Source: Oligella urethralis DSM 7531 (GTDB lineage Bacteria; Pseudomonadota; Gammaproteobacteria; Burkholderiales; Burkholderiaceae_B). Taken from it: 64,000 nucleotides of DNA. Below are positions 28,486 to 38,904 of the stretch, one piece after another (within the stretch, counting starts at the first letter, position 1; every line of letters begins with the position of its first letter). The stretch covers positions 103,700 through 167,699 of the forward strand of contig NZ_AQVB01000003.1 of the NCBI RefSeq assembly GCF_000372065.1, read 5' to 3'. The position numbers were made by a program, and so were the translations under genes. The notes under the pieces are model-generated. The model saw nothing but the letters and a program-made list of their open reading frames with translations, was not told where the DNA came from and made no database searches.

Positions 28486-29904
28486 TTAGCGGCTGGCTTG
28501 TAGCAGTCGCGGATTTTCCCAACCGCCGCCTAAGGCACGAATTAATTCGACTTGGTTTAATAAACGGCTGGCACGTAGGTTTAATTGACGTATTTCGGCA
28601 TTATAAGTACTGTTTTGTACCTGGGCAACACTTAGGTAATCGACTAAGCCGGCTTGATATTGATTCATCACAATGCTTAATGATTGACGCGATGCGGCTA
28701 GGGCACGCTGCTGCGCCTCCTGCTCACGCTCAAGATTAACCGCTGCGGTTAAGGCATTTTCCACTTCACGCATCGCCTCTAACACCGCTTGTCGGTAAGC
28801 TGCCACCTCGCTTTGATACGCTGCTTTGGCTGAATCGACAGCGGCCTGACGCGCACCGCCATCCAAAATACTTAAGACCAATTGCGGTCCGAGTGACCAT
28901 ACGTTGAGCGGCGAACGAATCCAGTCCGAGAAATGTGTTGCCTGGTAGCTGCCGTTAGCGGATAAATTTAAGCGCGGCAACCATGCCGATTGCGCCACCC
29001 CAATCTTGGCGTTGGCAGCTGCAACTCGGCGTTCAGCGGCTGCCACATCAGGTCGCGCCCGTAACAGCTCAGCTGGAATACCTACCGGCACCGAAATCAT
29101 CTCGGGTAAATAATCCACCCTTTCAGCGATATGGAAACTGGAAGGCATTTGCCCCACCAACACAGCAATCATATTTTCATAGTGACGACGGTTGGTTTCG
29201 ACAGCGATGGCATCAGAGCGTGCATTTTCTAATTGTGCCTCTGCCTGCACCACATCTGCATAAGCAACCACGCCCTGCTCATAACGATTACGGGTAATCG
29301 TTAAAGATTGCTCATAAGCTTGAATAATCTTACGCAGTAACTCACGCTCTAAATCGGTGCGACGTAGCTGGAAGTAGCTCTCCAGTAGCTGCACTTGCAT
29401 GCTTAAACGAGCATCAGCTAAGGCAATCTCGGCCTCCTCTTCGGAAGCGGTGCTTGATTCTACCGAGCGCCTAATACTACCCCAAAGATCGGCTTCCCAG
29501 GACAAATTCGCCCCTAAGGAAAAGCGATTATTCGGGTCTTGCTCCGAACCACCGGCCCGCGTCACTGACGTCGTACTACCGACATTGGGGAACCAATCAG
29601 CCGTCGCGCTACGACGTTGAGCAATGGCTGCTTGATAGCGAGCCAACGCTTGCGCAATGCTCTGATTCTCCTGATTCAGCAATAGCATTAATTGATTTAA
29701 TTCCGCATCCTTAAACAGCGTCCACCAATCACCGCGAATCCAAGCTTGGGTCGCTTTAAGTTCAATCCATTGTGCACTATTGACCGGTGCACCTTTGAAG
29801 GCGGATGCGGTAACGACTGCCGGCACCTCATAATCCGGTCCCACCGCACAGCCACTGACCGCACTCAGTGCGACCAGAGCTAGGATTAATCGCTTTAATC
29901 TCAT
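28486..29904 (-). CDS. NodT-family outer-membrane efflux lipoprotein
   Basis: 472-aa outer-membrane channel of the TolC/OprM class. The lipobox VSGC at about residues 16-19 marks a lipoprotein; CAVGPDYEVP after it is the usual OprM/NodT mature start. Two internal OEP repeats follow (about 60-255 and 270-460), each ending with long coiled-coil helices (for example GVVAYADVVQAEAQLENAR and GLVDYLSVAQVQNS). It forms the exit duct for the RND pump encoded just upstream; start and stop overlap by 4 bases (ATGA). Confidence 0.93.
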   Translation of the reverse strand: MRLKRLILALVALSAVSGCAVGPDYEVPAVVTASAFKGAPVNSAQWIELKATQAWIRGDWWTLFKDAELNQLMLLLNQENQSIAQALARYQAAIAQRRSATADWFPNVGSTTSVTRAGGSEQDPNNRFSLGANLSWEADLWGSIRRSVESSTASEEEAEIALADARLSMQVQLLESYFQLRRTDLERELLRKIIQAYEQSLTITRNRYEQGVVAYADVVQAEAQLENARSDAIAVETNRRHYENMIAVLVGQMPSSFHIAERVDYLPEMISVPVGIPAELLRARPDVAAAERRVAAANAKIGVAQSAWLPRLNLSANGSYQATHFSDWIRSPLNVWSLGPQLVLSILDGGARQAAVDSAKAAYQSEVAAYRQAVLEAMREVENALTAAVNLEREQEAQQRALAASRQSLSIVMNQYQAGLVDYLSVAQVQNSTYNAEIRQLNLRASRLLNQVELIRALGGGWENPRLLQASR

Positions 29905-32900
29905 GATTTACTCTCAATAACTTGCTGCCGCCTTGATAATTTACGCTTAAGCCAGTTAGCTAAATCATCTAGGTATAAATACACCACCGGGGTACTATAA
30001 AGGGTCAAAATTTGGCTCACCACTAAACCACCAATAATGGTTATACCGAGCGGCTGGCGCATTTCCACCCCGGCACCGGTGGCCAAAACTAAAGGCAAAG
30101 CGCCAAACAGTGCAGCAAAGGTGGTCATCAGAATCGGTCTAAAACGTACTAAGCAAGCCTCATAAATCACCTGCTCGGAACTGAGATTATCCTCTCTCTG
30201 TCGCTGCAAAGCAAAATCGATCATAATAATGGCATTTTTCTTCACAATACCGATCAATAAGAAAAGACCAATCAGAGCAATAATCGTAAACTCCATATTC
30301 ACCATATTCAGTGCCAATAAGGCACCAAAACCAGCGGACGGTAAGGTGGATAAAATGGTCAAAGGATGAATATAGCTTTCATATAACATCCCAAGCAGCA
30401 AATAAAGTAATACAATCACTGCTAACAACATGATGGGTTGCTGTCGTTGCATTTTTTCAAAATCGGCAGCGGTGCCAGCAAACCCTGCTTGCACCAAGCG
30501 TGTAGGTAAATTGATTCGGATAAGCGCATCGTTAATCGCTGCGCGCGCCTGCTCCAAGCTCACTCCCTCAGCCAAAGCGAAACTTATCGAATCCGCTAAC
30601 ATCCCGTCCGACTGGTTCACGCGCAATGGCGCATTTGCCATGCTTAGGGTAGTAAAAGCGCTAATTGGGATCGCTCGCCCATCATTGCTCATCACCATCA
30701 AATCATCAAGCACAGTGGCATCTCGGGCATAGCGAGCATTTGCCCCCATCACCACATTATATTGATTCAGCTCTTCATAAATCACCGACACTTGACGTGA
30801 GGCATAGAGATTAGTTAAGGTGCTCGCCACCAGACGCATATCCACGCCGAGTCGCTGCGCCTTTTCCCGATCAATGTGCAACTCCAAACGGCTACCTTTA
30901 TCCTCAGAGCCCTCAGACACATCGACCAACTCGGGTAATTCAAAAAAGGCTGCACGTACCTTAGCGGTCCATTCTCTAAGTGTAGGCAAATCACCTGCTT
31001 TTAATAAAAACTGATAATCACCGCTATCCTGACCACCCAAACCGCCACCACCCGGTATATCCTGTACGGCAAATAAGGACATGCTCGAACCAGGTATATG
31101 CGACAGTTTAGTGCGTAATTGATTAATGACTTCTTGAGCCGTTAACTCACGCTCTTCAAAAGGCACCAATTGAATCGTCATAAAACTGCTGGAACTGCCG
31201 CCACGACCACCGGCAAAACCACTCACCGTAGCGACATTCGGATCCGCCAAAATAATCCGTCGATACTCATCAAATTTAGGCTTCATCGTTTCAAAGGAGG
31301 TGCCCTCATCGACTCTGAACATGCCGCGAATCATACCGGTATCTTGCTGAGGAAAAAAGCCTTTGGGTACCGTCATAAATAGGTGCACATTTAAAATCAC
31401 CACCAACACCAAGCTAAAAAATGTCACCGCACGCCAGCGTAGACTCCAAGCCAAGCTCCACCGATAAAAGCGAAATAGCAACTCATAAGGCTGCTCCAAC
31501 ATGCGCAGTAATCGCCTTGGCTTCTTTGCGGGTGCTGTGGCATGATGCAGCTCCTGGTCCGGACGTAACCAAAGCGCACATAACATGGGCACCAGCGTGA
31601 GCGAGACCACGAGTGAAACCAAGACAGCCACCGTCAGCGTCATCGCGAACTCATAAAAGAGTAGACCGACCATCTCATGAATCAGCAACAGGGGTAGAAA
31701 TACGATCACCAGCGACAGGCTCATCGTCACCACAGTAAAAGCGACCTCCTTAGCGCCAGTTAATGCAGCCTCATAAGGCGCCAAGCCCTTTTCCATATGG
31801 CGCACAATATTTTCTACCACCACAATTGAGTCGTCCACCACAAAACCAGTGGCCACAATCAAAGCCATTAAGGAGATCGTATTGAGGGAAAAGCCCAAAA
31901 AATACATCACGATAAAAGAACCGAATAAGGAAATCGGCACCGATACCGCCGGAATCATCGTTATTCTGAGTTTTCTTAAAAAAACCAACACCACCAGTGC
32001 CACCAAGATCACCGCCAGCACCAAGGTCTTCTCAGCCTCATACAAGGTGGCACGAATACTAGAGGAGCGGTCTTGCGATACATTTAAATCCACTTGCGCT
32101 GGCATTAAGGCATTCAGCGCTGGCAATTGCTGCTTTATTGCATCAACGGTTTGAATAATATTGGCCGACTCTTCACGTCGAATAATCAGGTTAATGGCAG
32201 GTTGATGATCTAAAAAACCAAAGTTATACTCATTTTCGACAGAATCATAAACATGCGCCACATCCTTTAGGCGCACCGCCTGACCCTCGCGCCAGCGAAT
32301 AATTAAATCTTGATAGTCTGCGGCTTTATGTAAAATACCATTAGCACTAATAAGCCAACGTAAATTTTTGTTTTCGATAAAGCCGCGCGGCTGAATTTGA
32401 TTGGATTCGCTGATGGCTCGACTGACCTCATCCAGGGTGATGCCATAGCTAGTCAACTGCATCGGGTTTAAATCTACCCGTACCGCCGGCATGGAACTCC
32501 CACCAACACTGACCTCACCGACCCCCTCTACCTGCGCTACTTTTTGTGCAATTACCGTGGTCGCCAAATCATAGAGCTCACCCAAATTATGCGTCTCTGA
32601 AGTCAGTGTCAACACCATAATCGGACTAGAAGCAGGATTCATCTTACGATAGGTGGGTGGTGTACGCATATTGCTGGGTAGCAGATGTTGCGCTTTATTA
32701 ATGGCAGCCTGCACCTCTCTTGCTGCATCGTTCACATCCTTACGCAACTCAAAGAGAATAATAATCTGTGTACTGCCCTCCTGACTGGTGGCGCTTAACA
32801 CATCCACCCCGGCAATCGATCCTAAGGCACGCTGCAATGGCGTGGCCACGCTACTCGCCATGGTTTCTGGACTAGCGCCAGGCAAGCTCGCACGCACAAA

Positions 32901-33035
32901 AATCGCCGGCACCGAGAGATTGGGCAATGGCGCGACTGGTAAAGCCAGATAACTGACGATACCGCAAATCGCCACACTAATGGCTAATAATAAGGTGGCA
33001 ACCGGTCGTTTAATAAACAGCGCTGATAAGTTCAT
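29901..33035 (-). CDS. mdtC: RND multidrug efflux permease, MdtC/MuxC-like
   Basis: 1044-aa inner-membrane proton/drug antiporter with twelve predicted membrane helices and two large periplasmic loops. The proton-relay aspartates lie in GFVVDDSIVVVEN (helix 4) and the lysine in GIVKKNAIIMIDF (helix 10). The N-terminal MNLSALFIKRPVATLLL is characteristic of MdtC/MuxC rather than AcrB. It is the second permease of a heteromeric MdtBC-type pair, which typically exports bile salts, novobiocin and similar compounds. Two bases separate it from mdtB. No BaeSR-like regulators are nearby. Confidence 0.9.
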   Translation of the reverse strand: MNLSALFIKRPVATLLLAISVAICGIVSYLALPVAPLPNLSVPAIFVRASLPGASPETMASSVATPLQRALGSIAGVDVLSATSQEGSTQIIILFELRKDVNDAAREVQAAINKAQHLLPSNMRTPPTYRKMNPASSPIMVLTLTSETHNLGELYDLATTVIAQKVAQVEGVGEVSVGGSSMPAVRVDLNPMQLTSYGITLDEVSRAISESNQIQPRGFIENKNLRWLISANGILHKAADYQDLIIRWREGQAVRLKDVAHVYDSVENEYNFGFLDHQPAINLIIRREESANIIQTVDAIKQQLPALNALMPAQVDLNVSQDRSSSIRATLYEAEKTLVLAVILVALVVLVFLRKLRITMIPAVSVPISLFGSFIVMYFLGFSLNTISLMALIVATGFVVDDSIVVVENIVRHMEKGLAPYEAALTGAKEVAFTVVTMSLSLVIVFLPLLLIHEMVGLLFYEFAMTLTVAVLVSLVVSLTLVPMLCALWLRPDQELHHATAPAKKPRRLLRMLEQPYELLFRFYRWSLAWSLRWRAVTFFSLVLVVILNVHLFMTVPKGFFPQQDTGMIRGMFRVDEGTSFETMKPKFDEYRRIILADPNVATVSGFAGGRGGSSSSFMTIQLVPFEERELTAQEVINQLRTKLSHIPGSSMSLFAVQDIPGGGGLGGQDSGDYQFLLKAGDLPTLREWTAKVRAAFFELPELVDVSEGSEDKGSRLELHIDREKAQRLGVDMRLVASTLTNLYASRQVSVIYEELNQYNVVMGANARYARDATVLDDLMVMSNDGRAIPISAFTTLSMANAPLRVNQSDGMLADSISFALAEGVSLEQARAAINDALIRINLPTRLVQAGFAGTAADFEKMQRQQPIMLLAVIVLLYLLLGMLYESYIHPLTILSTLPSAGFGALLALNMVNMEFTIIALIGLFLLIGIVKKNAIIMIDFALQRQREDNLSSEQVIYEACLVRFRPILMTTFAALFGALPLVLATGAGVEMRQPLGITIIGGLVVSQILTLYSTPVVYLYLDDLANWLKRKLSRRQQVIESKS

Positions 33036-33037
33036 AC

Positions 33038-36000
33038 TCAGCCCTCGTTAGCGACAGTAGACTCAGGCCTCGCCTGTTGCTCATCATGCGTTCTGCCGCT
33101 AAGCAAACGGTCAAAATATAAGTACACGACCGGTGTCGTAAAGAGGGTCAACACTTGACTTAATAACAAGCCACCCACCATGGCTAAACCTAATGGTTGA
33201 CGCAATTCCGCCCCCACACCGCTTGACAGCATCAGTGGAATGGCTGCAAACAAAGCCGCCAAGGTTGTCATTAAAATCGGTCTGAAGCGTAATAAGGCGG
33301 CCTGACGTACTGCTGCATAGGGTGATAAACCCTGTTCACGCTCAGCCGACAAGGCAAAATCCACCACCATAATGCCGTTTTTCTTAACCAAACCAATCAG
33401 CAAAATCACGCCGATAATGCCCACCATATCCAAATCCATACCGGCAACATTTAAGGCAATTAAGGCGCCAATCGTGGCTGAGGGTAGCGTCGATAAAATC
33501 GTAATGGGGTGAATATAGCTTTCATACAGCACCCCCAAAACAATATACATGGTAAAAACCGCCGCCAACAATAACCACAGATTATTTTTTTGAGCACTGA
33601 CATAAGCCTCGGTGGTACCTTGTAAACGCATCTCAACCACCTCGGGCATAGCTATTTGCTGCGGTAGCGCTTGAATTTGTGGCAACACATCCGACAACGA
33701 ATAATGCGCTTGTAAATTAAAAGAAATTAAGCTGGCATTAAACTGGTCAATCCGCTGCACTTCCAACGGGGTGTATGCCATTTCAACTTGGGCAATATCT
33801 GTCAGCCGAACTAAGCCATTAGTACCCTGAATAAACACATCGGCCAGCGACTGCGGATCCTGCGCAAAACTCGGCTCCACTTCCAACACCACGCGATATT
33901 GCGCTGCTTGGGTAAAGACCGTTGAAATCAAGCGCTGACCGAAGGCATTGTATAAGGCCTCATCCACCTGTGCCATCCGAACACCATAGTGAGCGGCGGC
34001 ATCGCGATCTACCACCACTTTGGCTTCTAAGCCACGCATTTGGTAATTTTCAACCACATCTTGTAAACCCTCAATCTCACTAAGTGCCGACACAAAACTC
34101 GGCACCCACGCTCTCAGCTGCTCACTATCAATGGAGGAAAGGCTAAGCTGATATTGACTACGGGCCAGTTGTGTATCAATCGAAAGATCCTGATTAAGCT
34201 GCAAATACACCTTAATGCCTTCATAGTCTGCGGCTATCTGTTGCAACCTGTCCATGACTACGTGAGCACTATCGCGACCAGCATGAGATGTCAGCTCGAT
34301 CTGTATACGGCCCGTATTCAAACTGACATTATTGCCGTCTACGCCGATAAAGGAGGTCACTGAAGCCACATCCTTATCTTGACTAAAAGCCTCTGCAATC
34401 GCCGTTTGTAATTCAGCCATTCGCTCAAAAGACACGGACTGATCGGCTTCCGTCATCACGACCATCAGACCAGTATCCTGCTGCGGGAAAAAGCCTTTGG
34501 GAATCCATACATACAGCGCCACCGTCATCACTAAGGTCGCGACAAACACCAATAGGGTCACTAACTGATGAGCTAAGACCTTATCCAGTAAATTAGCATA
34601 AGCCGCCATCAACCGATCAATTTGCTTAGCCAAGAAACGGCTTACAAAGCCCTCCTTAGGTGCATGCACAACTTCTGTGGAGTGATCACTAGCACCCGCC
34701 TCAACCATCGCCTTTTTAGCTGCGGGTTTCAGCATATAAGCACACATCATCGGTGTCAGCGTAAGCGACAGCACCAGTGAAATTAATATCGCCACTGACA
34801 GGGTGACCGCAAACTCTCTAAATAAGCGACCAATCACATCGCCCATAAAGAGCAGAGGAATAAGTACCGCAATTAATGAAAAGGTCAAGGCAATCAAGGT
34901 GAAACTAATTTCCTTAGCGCCCTTATAAGCGGCATTAAGCGGGGTTTCACCTTCCTCAATATGGCGCGCAATATTTTCAATCATCACAATGGCATCGTCC
35001 ACCACAAAACCGGATGCGATGGTCAGCGCCATTAAAGTGAGGTTATTGAGGCTATAGCCTAAAAAGAACATGATCGCAAAGGTACCGATAATGGATAGCG
35101 GCACCACCACCGATGGGATAAAGGTTGCGCTTAAGGTACGTAAAAACACAAAGGTCACTAACACCACCAACAGTACGGCAAGCAGTAACTCTGTCTGTAC
35201 ATTGTTGATGGATTGACGGATGGATTCTGTACGGTCAGCCACCGCTTCTATCTGCACCGATTCCGGCATCGCTGCACGCAGTGAGGGTAATAGCTGTAAC
35301 ACCTCATCCACCACACTAATGACATTTGCATTAGGTTGGCGCTGAACATTAAGAAGAATCGCTTGCTTATCATCTAACCACGCAGCCTGACGTATATCCT
35401 CTGCATCCATCACCACCTTGGCTACCTGCTTTAAACGTAAAGGCGCATCATTAACATAGCTAATGATAAGATCTTCATACTCTTCCGGCGTATAGAGCTG
35501 ACTATTGGTGTGAATGGTGGTTGAGCGACGTGGTCCGTTTAAGTTACCAGAGGGTTGATTAATATTCGCTGACGCAATTGCCGTACGCACATCACTTAAG
35601 GCTAAACCATTAGCCGCTAAAGCGACTGGATTAACCTGCACTCTAAAGGCCGGTTTTTGACCACCAGCAATACTGATCATTCCCACACCCGAAATTTGCG
35701 CAATCGTCTGCATAATTCGAGTTTCTACCAAATCCCGTACCTCATACAACGGTAAAGCATCGGAACTAATGGCTAAGGTAATGACTGGCGCATCCGCAGG
35801 ATTCACCTTGTTATATACCGGCGGCATGGGCAAATCCTGCGGCAACAGATTCGAGGCCGCATTGATCGCCGCCTGCACTTCCTGCTCGGCCACCGCAATC
35901 GGTAGCGTCAAACTGAACTTGAGATTAATCACTGACGCGCCGGCCGCACTGGAGGAACTGATTTGCTGCAGACCCGCCATTTGCCCTAATTGACGCTCAA

Positions 36001-36199
36001 GCGGTGAGGTCACCAAGGCCTCCATGGTGGCAGGACTGGCCCCAGGATACAAGGTAGTCACCTGAATCGTCGGGTAGTCCACATCTGGTAATGCAGACAC
36101 TGAGAGCCGTTGATAGGAAAAAATCCCCGTCAACAGCACCGCAATCATTAATAAGGTTGTCGCAATCGGACGACTGATAAAAATCGCTGATATACTCAA
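33038..36199 (-). CDS. mdtB: RND multidrug efflux permease, MdtB/MuxB-like
   Basis: 1053-aa RND permease and paralogue of the next gene. It has MSISAIFISRPIATTLLM at the N terminus, GFVVDDAIVMIEN in helix 4 and GLVKKNGIMVVDF in helix 10, so the full proton relay is intact. The two permeases together suggest a B2C-type heterotrimer as in MdtABC. Its ATG overlaps the stop of the adaptor gene by 4 bases. Substrate specificity cannot be deduced. Confidence 0.9.
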   Translation of the reverse strand: MSISAIFISRPIATTLLMIAVLLTGIFSYQRLSVSALPDVDYPTIQVTTLYPGASPATMEALVTSPLERQLGQMAGLQQISSSSAAGASVINLKFSLTLPIAVAEQEVQAAINAASNLLPQDLPMPPVYNKVNPADAPVITLAISSDALPLYEVRDLVETRIMQTIAQISGVGMISIAGGQKPAFRVQVNPVALAANGLALSDVRTAIASANINQPSGNLNGPRRSTTIHTNSQLYTPEEYEDLIISYVNDAPLRLKQVAKVVMDAEDIRQAAWLDDKQAILLNVQRQPNANVISVVDEVLQLLPSLRAAMPESVQIEAVADRTESIRQSINNVQTELLLAVLLVVLVTFVFLRTLSATFIPSVVVPLSIIGTFAIMFFLGYSLNNLTLMALTIASGFVVDDAIVMIENIARHIEEGETPLNAAYKGAKEISFTLIALTFSLIAVLIPLLFMGDVIGRLFREFAVTLSVAILISLVLSLTLTPMMCAYMLKPAAKKAMVEAGASDHSTEVVHAPKEGFVSRFLAKQIDRLMAAYANLLDKVLAHQLVTLLVFVATLVMTVALYVWIPKGFFPQQDTGLMVVMTEADQSVSFERMAELQTAIAEAFSQDKDVASVTSFIGVDGNNVSLNTGRIQIELTSHAGRDSAHVVMDRLQQIAADYEGIKVYLQLNQDLSIDTQLARSQYQLSLSSIDSEQLRAWVPSFVSALSEIEGLQDVVENYQMRGLEAKVVVDRDAAAHYGVRMAQVDEALYNAFGQRLISTVFTQAAQYRVVLEVEPSFAQDPQSLADVFIQGTNGLVRLTDIAQVEMAYTPLEVQRIDQFNASLISFNLQAHYSLSDVLPQIQALPQQIAMPEVVEMRLQGTTEAYVSAQKNNLWLLLAAVFTMYIVLGVLYESYIHPITILSTLPSATIGALIALNVAGMDLDMVGIIGVILLIGLVKKNGIMVVDFALSAEREQGLSPYAAVRQAALLRFRPILMTTLAALFAAIPLMLSSGVGAELRQPLGLAMVGGLLLSQVLTLFTTPVVYLYFDRLLSGRTHDEQQARPESTVANEG

Positions 36200-37467
36200 T
36201 CGATTATCTCTACTTTAGATCCTGCACGTAAGCGATCTACGCCCTCAATCACGACGCGATCACCCTCTACCAAGCCTTCAAGTACTTGGGTATAAACACC
36301 TTCAACAATGCCACTTTGAATTTCCTGCCGCTGCACTGTCATATCCTCATTAATCAAGAACACAAAAGCCCCTTGGCGTCCGTGCTGAATGGCATCGGTT
36401 AACACACTGAGGCTATTGTCATAGCGCTGCGCATACAGCCACACATTCACAAATTGATTTGGAAATAAAGCATAATCCGCATTATCGAAGCGTGCCTTGA
36501 CTTTTACCGTACCAGTGGCGGCGTCGATCTGATTATCCATCGACAGCAACGCACCCTGCTCAATAAATTGAGAAAAATTACGGTCATAGAGCTGCACCTC
36601 AAGCGGCTGTCCCTGATAAAACTTGGCTGCTACCTGCGGCACATATCGCTCTGAAATGGCAAACTCCACATCCATCGGTTGCGTTTGAGTAATTGTCACT
36701 AAGCCCTCGGTGGCGTTAGCCTGCACCAGATTTCCAATATCCACTTGTCGTAAACCCAGGCGCCCACTAATCGGCGCTTTCACCGTGGTGTACTCAAGCT
36801 CAATCTCAGCCTGATCGATTTGCGCCTGTAAACTGGCACGACTGGCTCTTAATTGCTTAACTTGGGCTGCTTGCGTATCCACCTGTTGACGGGCAATGGA
36901 GTTTTGCTTAAACAGGGTTTGATAGCGTCGTAAATCTGCCTCAGCATTGGCTAATTGTGCTTCATTTTGCTGATGCTGGGCACGTGTTTGCTGTAACTTT
37001 GCCTCAAATGGCCTGGGATCAATGGCAAACAACGCATCGCCTGCCTTGACCAGCGCCCCTTCTTCGAAAAACACCTGAGTTAATGGTCCGCTGACCTGAC
37101 TGCGCACCACCACGGTTTCGGACGGCAAAGCGGTGCCAATCCCTCGAATCACATTATTCATGGTGCGCACTTCGGCAGCGACTGCCCTAACCTTTACCGT
37201 GCCAGCCCCAGGACCTCCTCTAACATTACCAACTGGACCCATCGCTGAAGGAGAAGGCGTAGAAGCTGTGTTATTGTCAGCCTGCTTATGGAAAAATAAA
37301 GCATATACCACAAACACGATCACGCCTAGCAACAGGAGCAGAACGAGCTGTTTGATAATACGCACTTTACCCGACTCCCTTTTGTTAAACGGCGCATCAG
37401 GCTCAGCTTGTACTTGCACTTGCTTCGGTGGCTGATTGTGCTGTACCGTCTCAGGTGGTTTTGTCAC
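36196..37467 (-). CDS. mdtA: RND efflux periplasmic adaptor, MdtA-like
   Basis: 423-aa membrane-fusion protein. After a charged cytoplasmic segment (1-33), one membrane helix (about 34-60: IKQLVLLLLLGVIVFVVY) anchors the adaptor. The biotinyl-lipoyl half motif is VRSQVSGPLTQVFFEEGALVKAGD, then a coiled-coil hairpin (about 155-225), the second half VKAPISGRLGLRQVDIG, and beta-barrel and membrane-proximal domains. The start is GTG at 37465-37467 with AGGA eight bases upstream. Only 26 bases separate it from zapD. It bridges MdtBC and the outer-membrane factor. Confidence 0.91.
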   Translation of the reverse strand: MTKPPETVQHNQPPKQVQVQAEPDAPFNKRESGKVRIIKQLVLLLLLGVIVFVVYALFFHKQADNNTASTPSPSAMGPVGNVRGGPGAGTVKVRAVAAEVRTMNNVIRGIGTALPSETVVVRSQVSGPLTQVFFEEGALVKAGDALFAIDPRPFEAKLQQTRAQHQQNEAQLANAEADLRRYQTLFKQNSIARQQVDTQAAQVKQLRASRASLQAQIDQAEIELEYTTVKAPISGRLGLRQVDIGNLVQANATEGLVTITQTQPMDVEFAISERYVPQVAAKFYQGQPLEVQLYDRNFSQFIEQGALLSMDNQIDAATGTVKVKARFDNADYALFPNQFVNVWLYAQRYDNSLSVLTDAIQHGRQGAFVFLINEDMTVQRQEIQSGIVEGVYTQVLEGLVEGDRVVIEGVDRLRAGSKVEIID

Positions 37468-37493
37468 TCAAAAATCCTATCAAAAACAAAAAA

Positions 37494-38255
37494 TTAAAAA
37501 TTACAAAATGCGATTTTCAGGCTGATGGGTTTTGTCACCAGTTGCGGCTCAAGTCGCTCATTTAATTGGTATAAACGCACAAAGGTCACGTGCTTATTTG
37601 CGCTAATTTCTGGATAAATGCCACCGGATGCCGGCACCCAGACGCGTATTAACTGATACGGCTGCCCCCGCAAAGCGCGTTCAAAAACACCGCTAGGCGG
37701 TGTGGTCACATACTCTGGCTCGCGCGACGCACGAATAAAGTGTAGGAGACTATTGACCGCCTCGCTGAGTGGATTAAATGAAGCCACCCACTCATCCACC
37801 ACCGCTTGGCGCTGCGCATGATCGCCCAACATCCAACCATGATACGCTGGGAATTCAGTGCTGGATAAGCCACCCGGCACCACATAACGGTTTTTGATTT
37901 TAGCAAGCCACTCGCAGTCACGCGCCGCTCGACCAATCTTGCCTGCGTCATGCAATTCTCGACTGACCCGATTTAAATCCACCAAGGCCGATTCGATCGC
38001 CACCAAATTAATATCAGGATAGCTGCGATAGGACTGTAAGGTCAGTTTTTGCTTATCCAACTCTTGCAATAAGGTATTACGCGCGTCGCCCCGCTCACAT
38101 ACCTCCATAATGTCGAACAACGCACCCAATAAGGCCTCATCGTTTTCAGGGCTACTCGCAAAATGCTTATGAAAAAAGGATAAGCGCTGAAAAAGAAACT
38201 CTAAACGCAAAAATGAGCGTATCTTCTCGCTGAATGGATACTCATATAAAATCAC
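37494..38255 (-). CDS. zapD: cell division protein ZapD
   Basis: 253-aa cytoplasmic protein that crosslinks FtsZ filaments (YacF/DUF1342 family). The family pattern is clear: ILYEYPFSEKIRSFLRLE at the N terminus, the helical N-terminal domain, then the beta-rich C-terminal domain with YPEISANKHVTFVRLY. It overlaps coaE by 4 bases, the classic coaE-zapD pair; the usual yacG does not follow, and instead the efflux adaptor begins after 26 bases. Confidence 0.93.
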   Translation of the reverse strand: MILYEYPFSEKIRSFLRLEFLFQRLSFFHKHFASSPENDEALLGALFDIMEVCERGDARNTLLQELDKQKLTLQSYRSYPDINLVAIESALVDLNRVSRELHDAGKIGRAARDCEWLAKIKNRYVVPGGLSSTEFPAYHGWMLGDHAQRQAVVDEWVASFNPLSEAVNSLLHFIRASREPEYVTTPPSGVFERALRGQPYQLIRVWVPASGGIYPEISANKHVTFVRLYQLNERLEPQLVTKPISLKIAFCNF

Positions 38256-38890
38256 GACAATCCCTTATGTAATCGGTCCTTTTCGCTTAAGGCCAACCAG
38301 AGCTCGTGCTTTTCCTGCACTTGTTGACGTAGCCGAGGTAAGTCTACGCCGGCACCATTATCAATCACATCATCGGCATGCTGCAGTCTAAGCTGCCGTG
38401 GTGCTTGGCTGGCAATAATCCGCTTAATTTCATCTAAACTAAGTTGATCTCTTAATTGTACACGTGATATTTGCGTTGCTTCATCACAATCAATCACACA
38501 GATACGTTTAAACTGAGGACGATAGCGTGCGACTGACTCAATCAATAAGGGTATATCATAAACCACATAGGGGCTATCGGCCTGCGCTGCTTGTAAGCCC
38601 ATCTGCTCCTGTACAATGGGATGCACAATGGCCTCTAAGCGCTGACGTGCCTCGGGGTCCTTAAACACCAAGTTGCGCATTAAGGCACGATTTAAGGCGC
38701 CATGCTGATCCAGCATCGCTGCGCCAAAGGCCGCCACAATGGCCTCAATGGCCGCACCACCAGCTGCCGTAGCAGCACGTGAAATGGCATCCGCATCAAT
38801 CACTGCAATCCCATAGCCCCGTAATTGCTTAGTGACGGTTGATTTACCCGAACCAATACCCCCGGTAAGACCTACCTTATACTGAGCCAT
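38252..38890 (-). CDS. coaE: dephospho-CoA kinase CoaE
   Basis: 212-aa P-loop kinase for the last step of coenzyme A synthesis. Walker A GGIGSGKS is at 10-17, with IDADAISR (base and substrate contacts), VHPIVQEQM, VYDIPLLIES and CDEATQISRVQLRDQLS (lid arginines). Fourteen bases separate it from the upstream peptidase gene, and the zapD ATG overlaps its stop. Confidence 0.96.
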   Translation of the reverse strand: MAQYKVGLTGGIGSGKSTVTKQLRGYGIAVIDADAISRAATAAGGAAIEAIVAAFGAAMLDQHGALNRALMRNLVFKDPEARQRLEAIVHPIVQEQMGLQAAQADSPYVVYDIPLLIESVARYRPQFKRICVIDCDEATQISRVQLRDQLSLDEIKRIIASQAPRQLRLQHADDVIDNGAGVDLPRLRQQVQEKHELWLALSEKDRLHKGLS

Positions 38891-38904
38891 CTCTACCCCC
38901 TCAA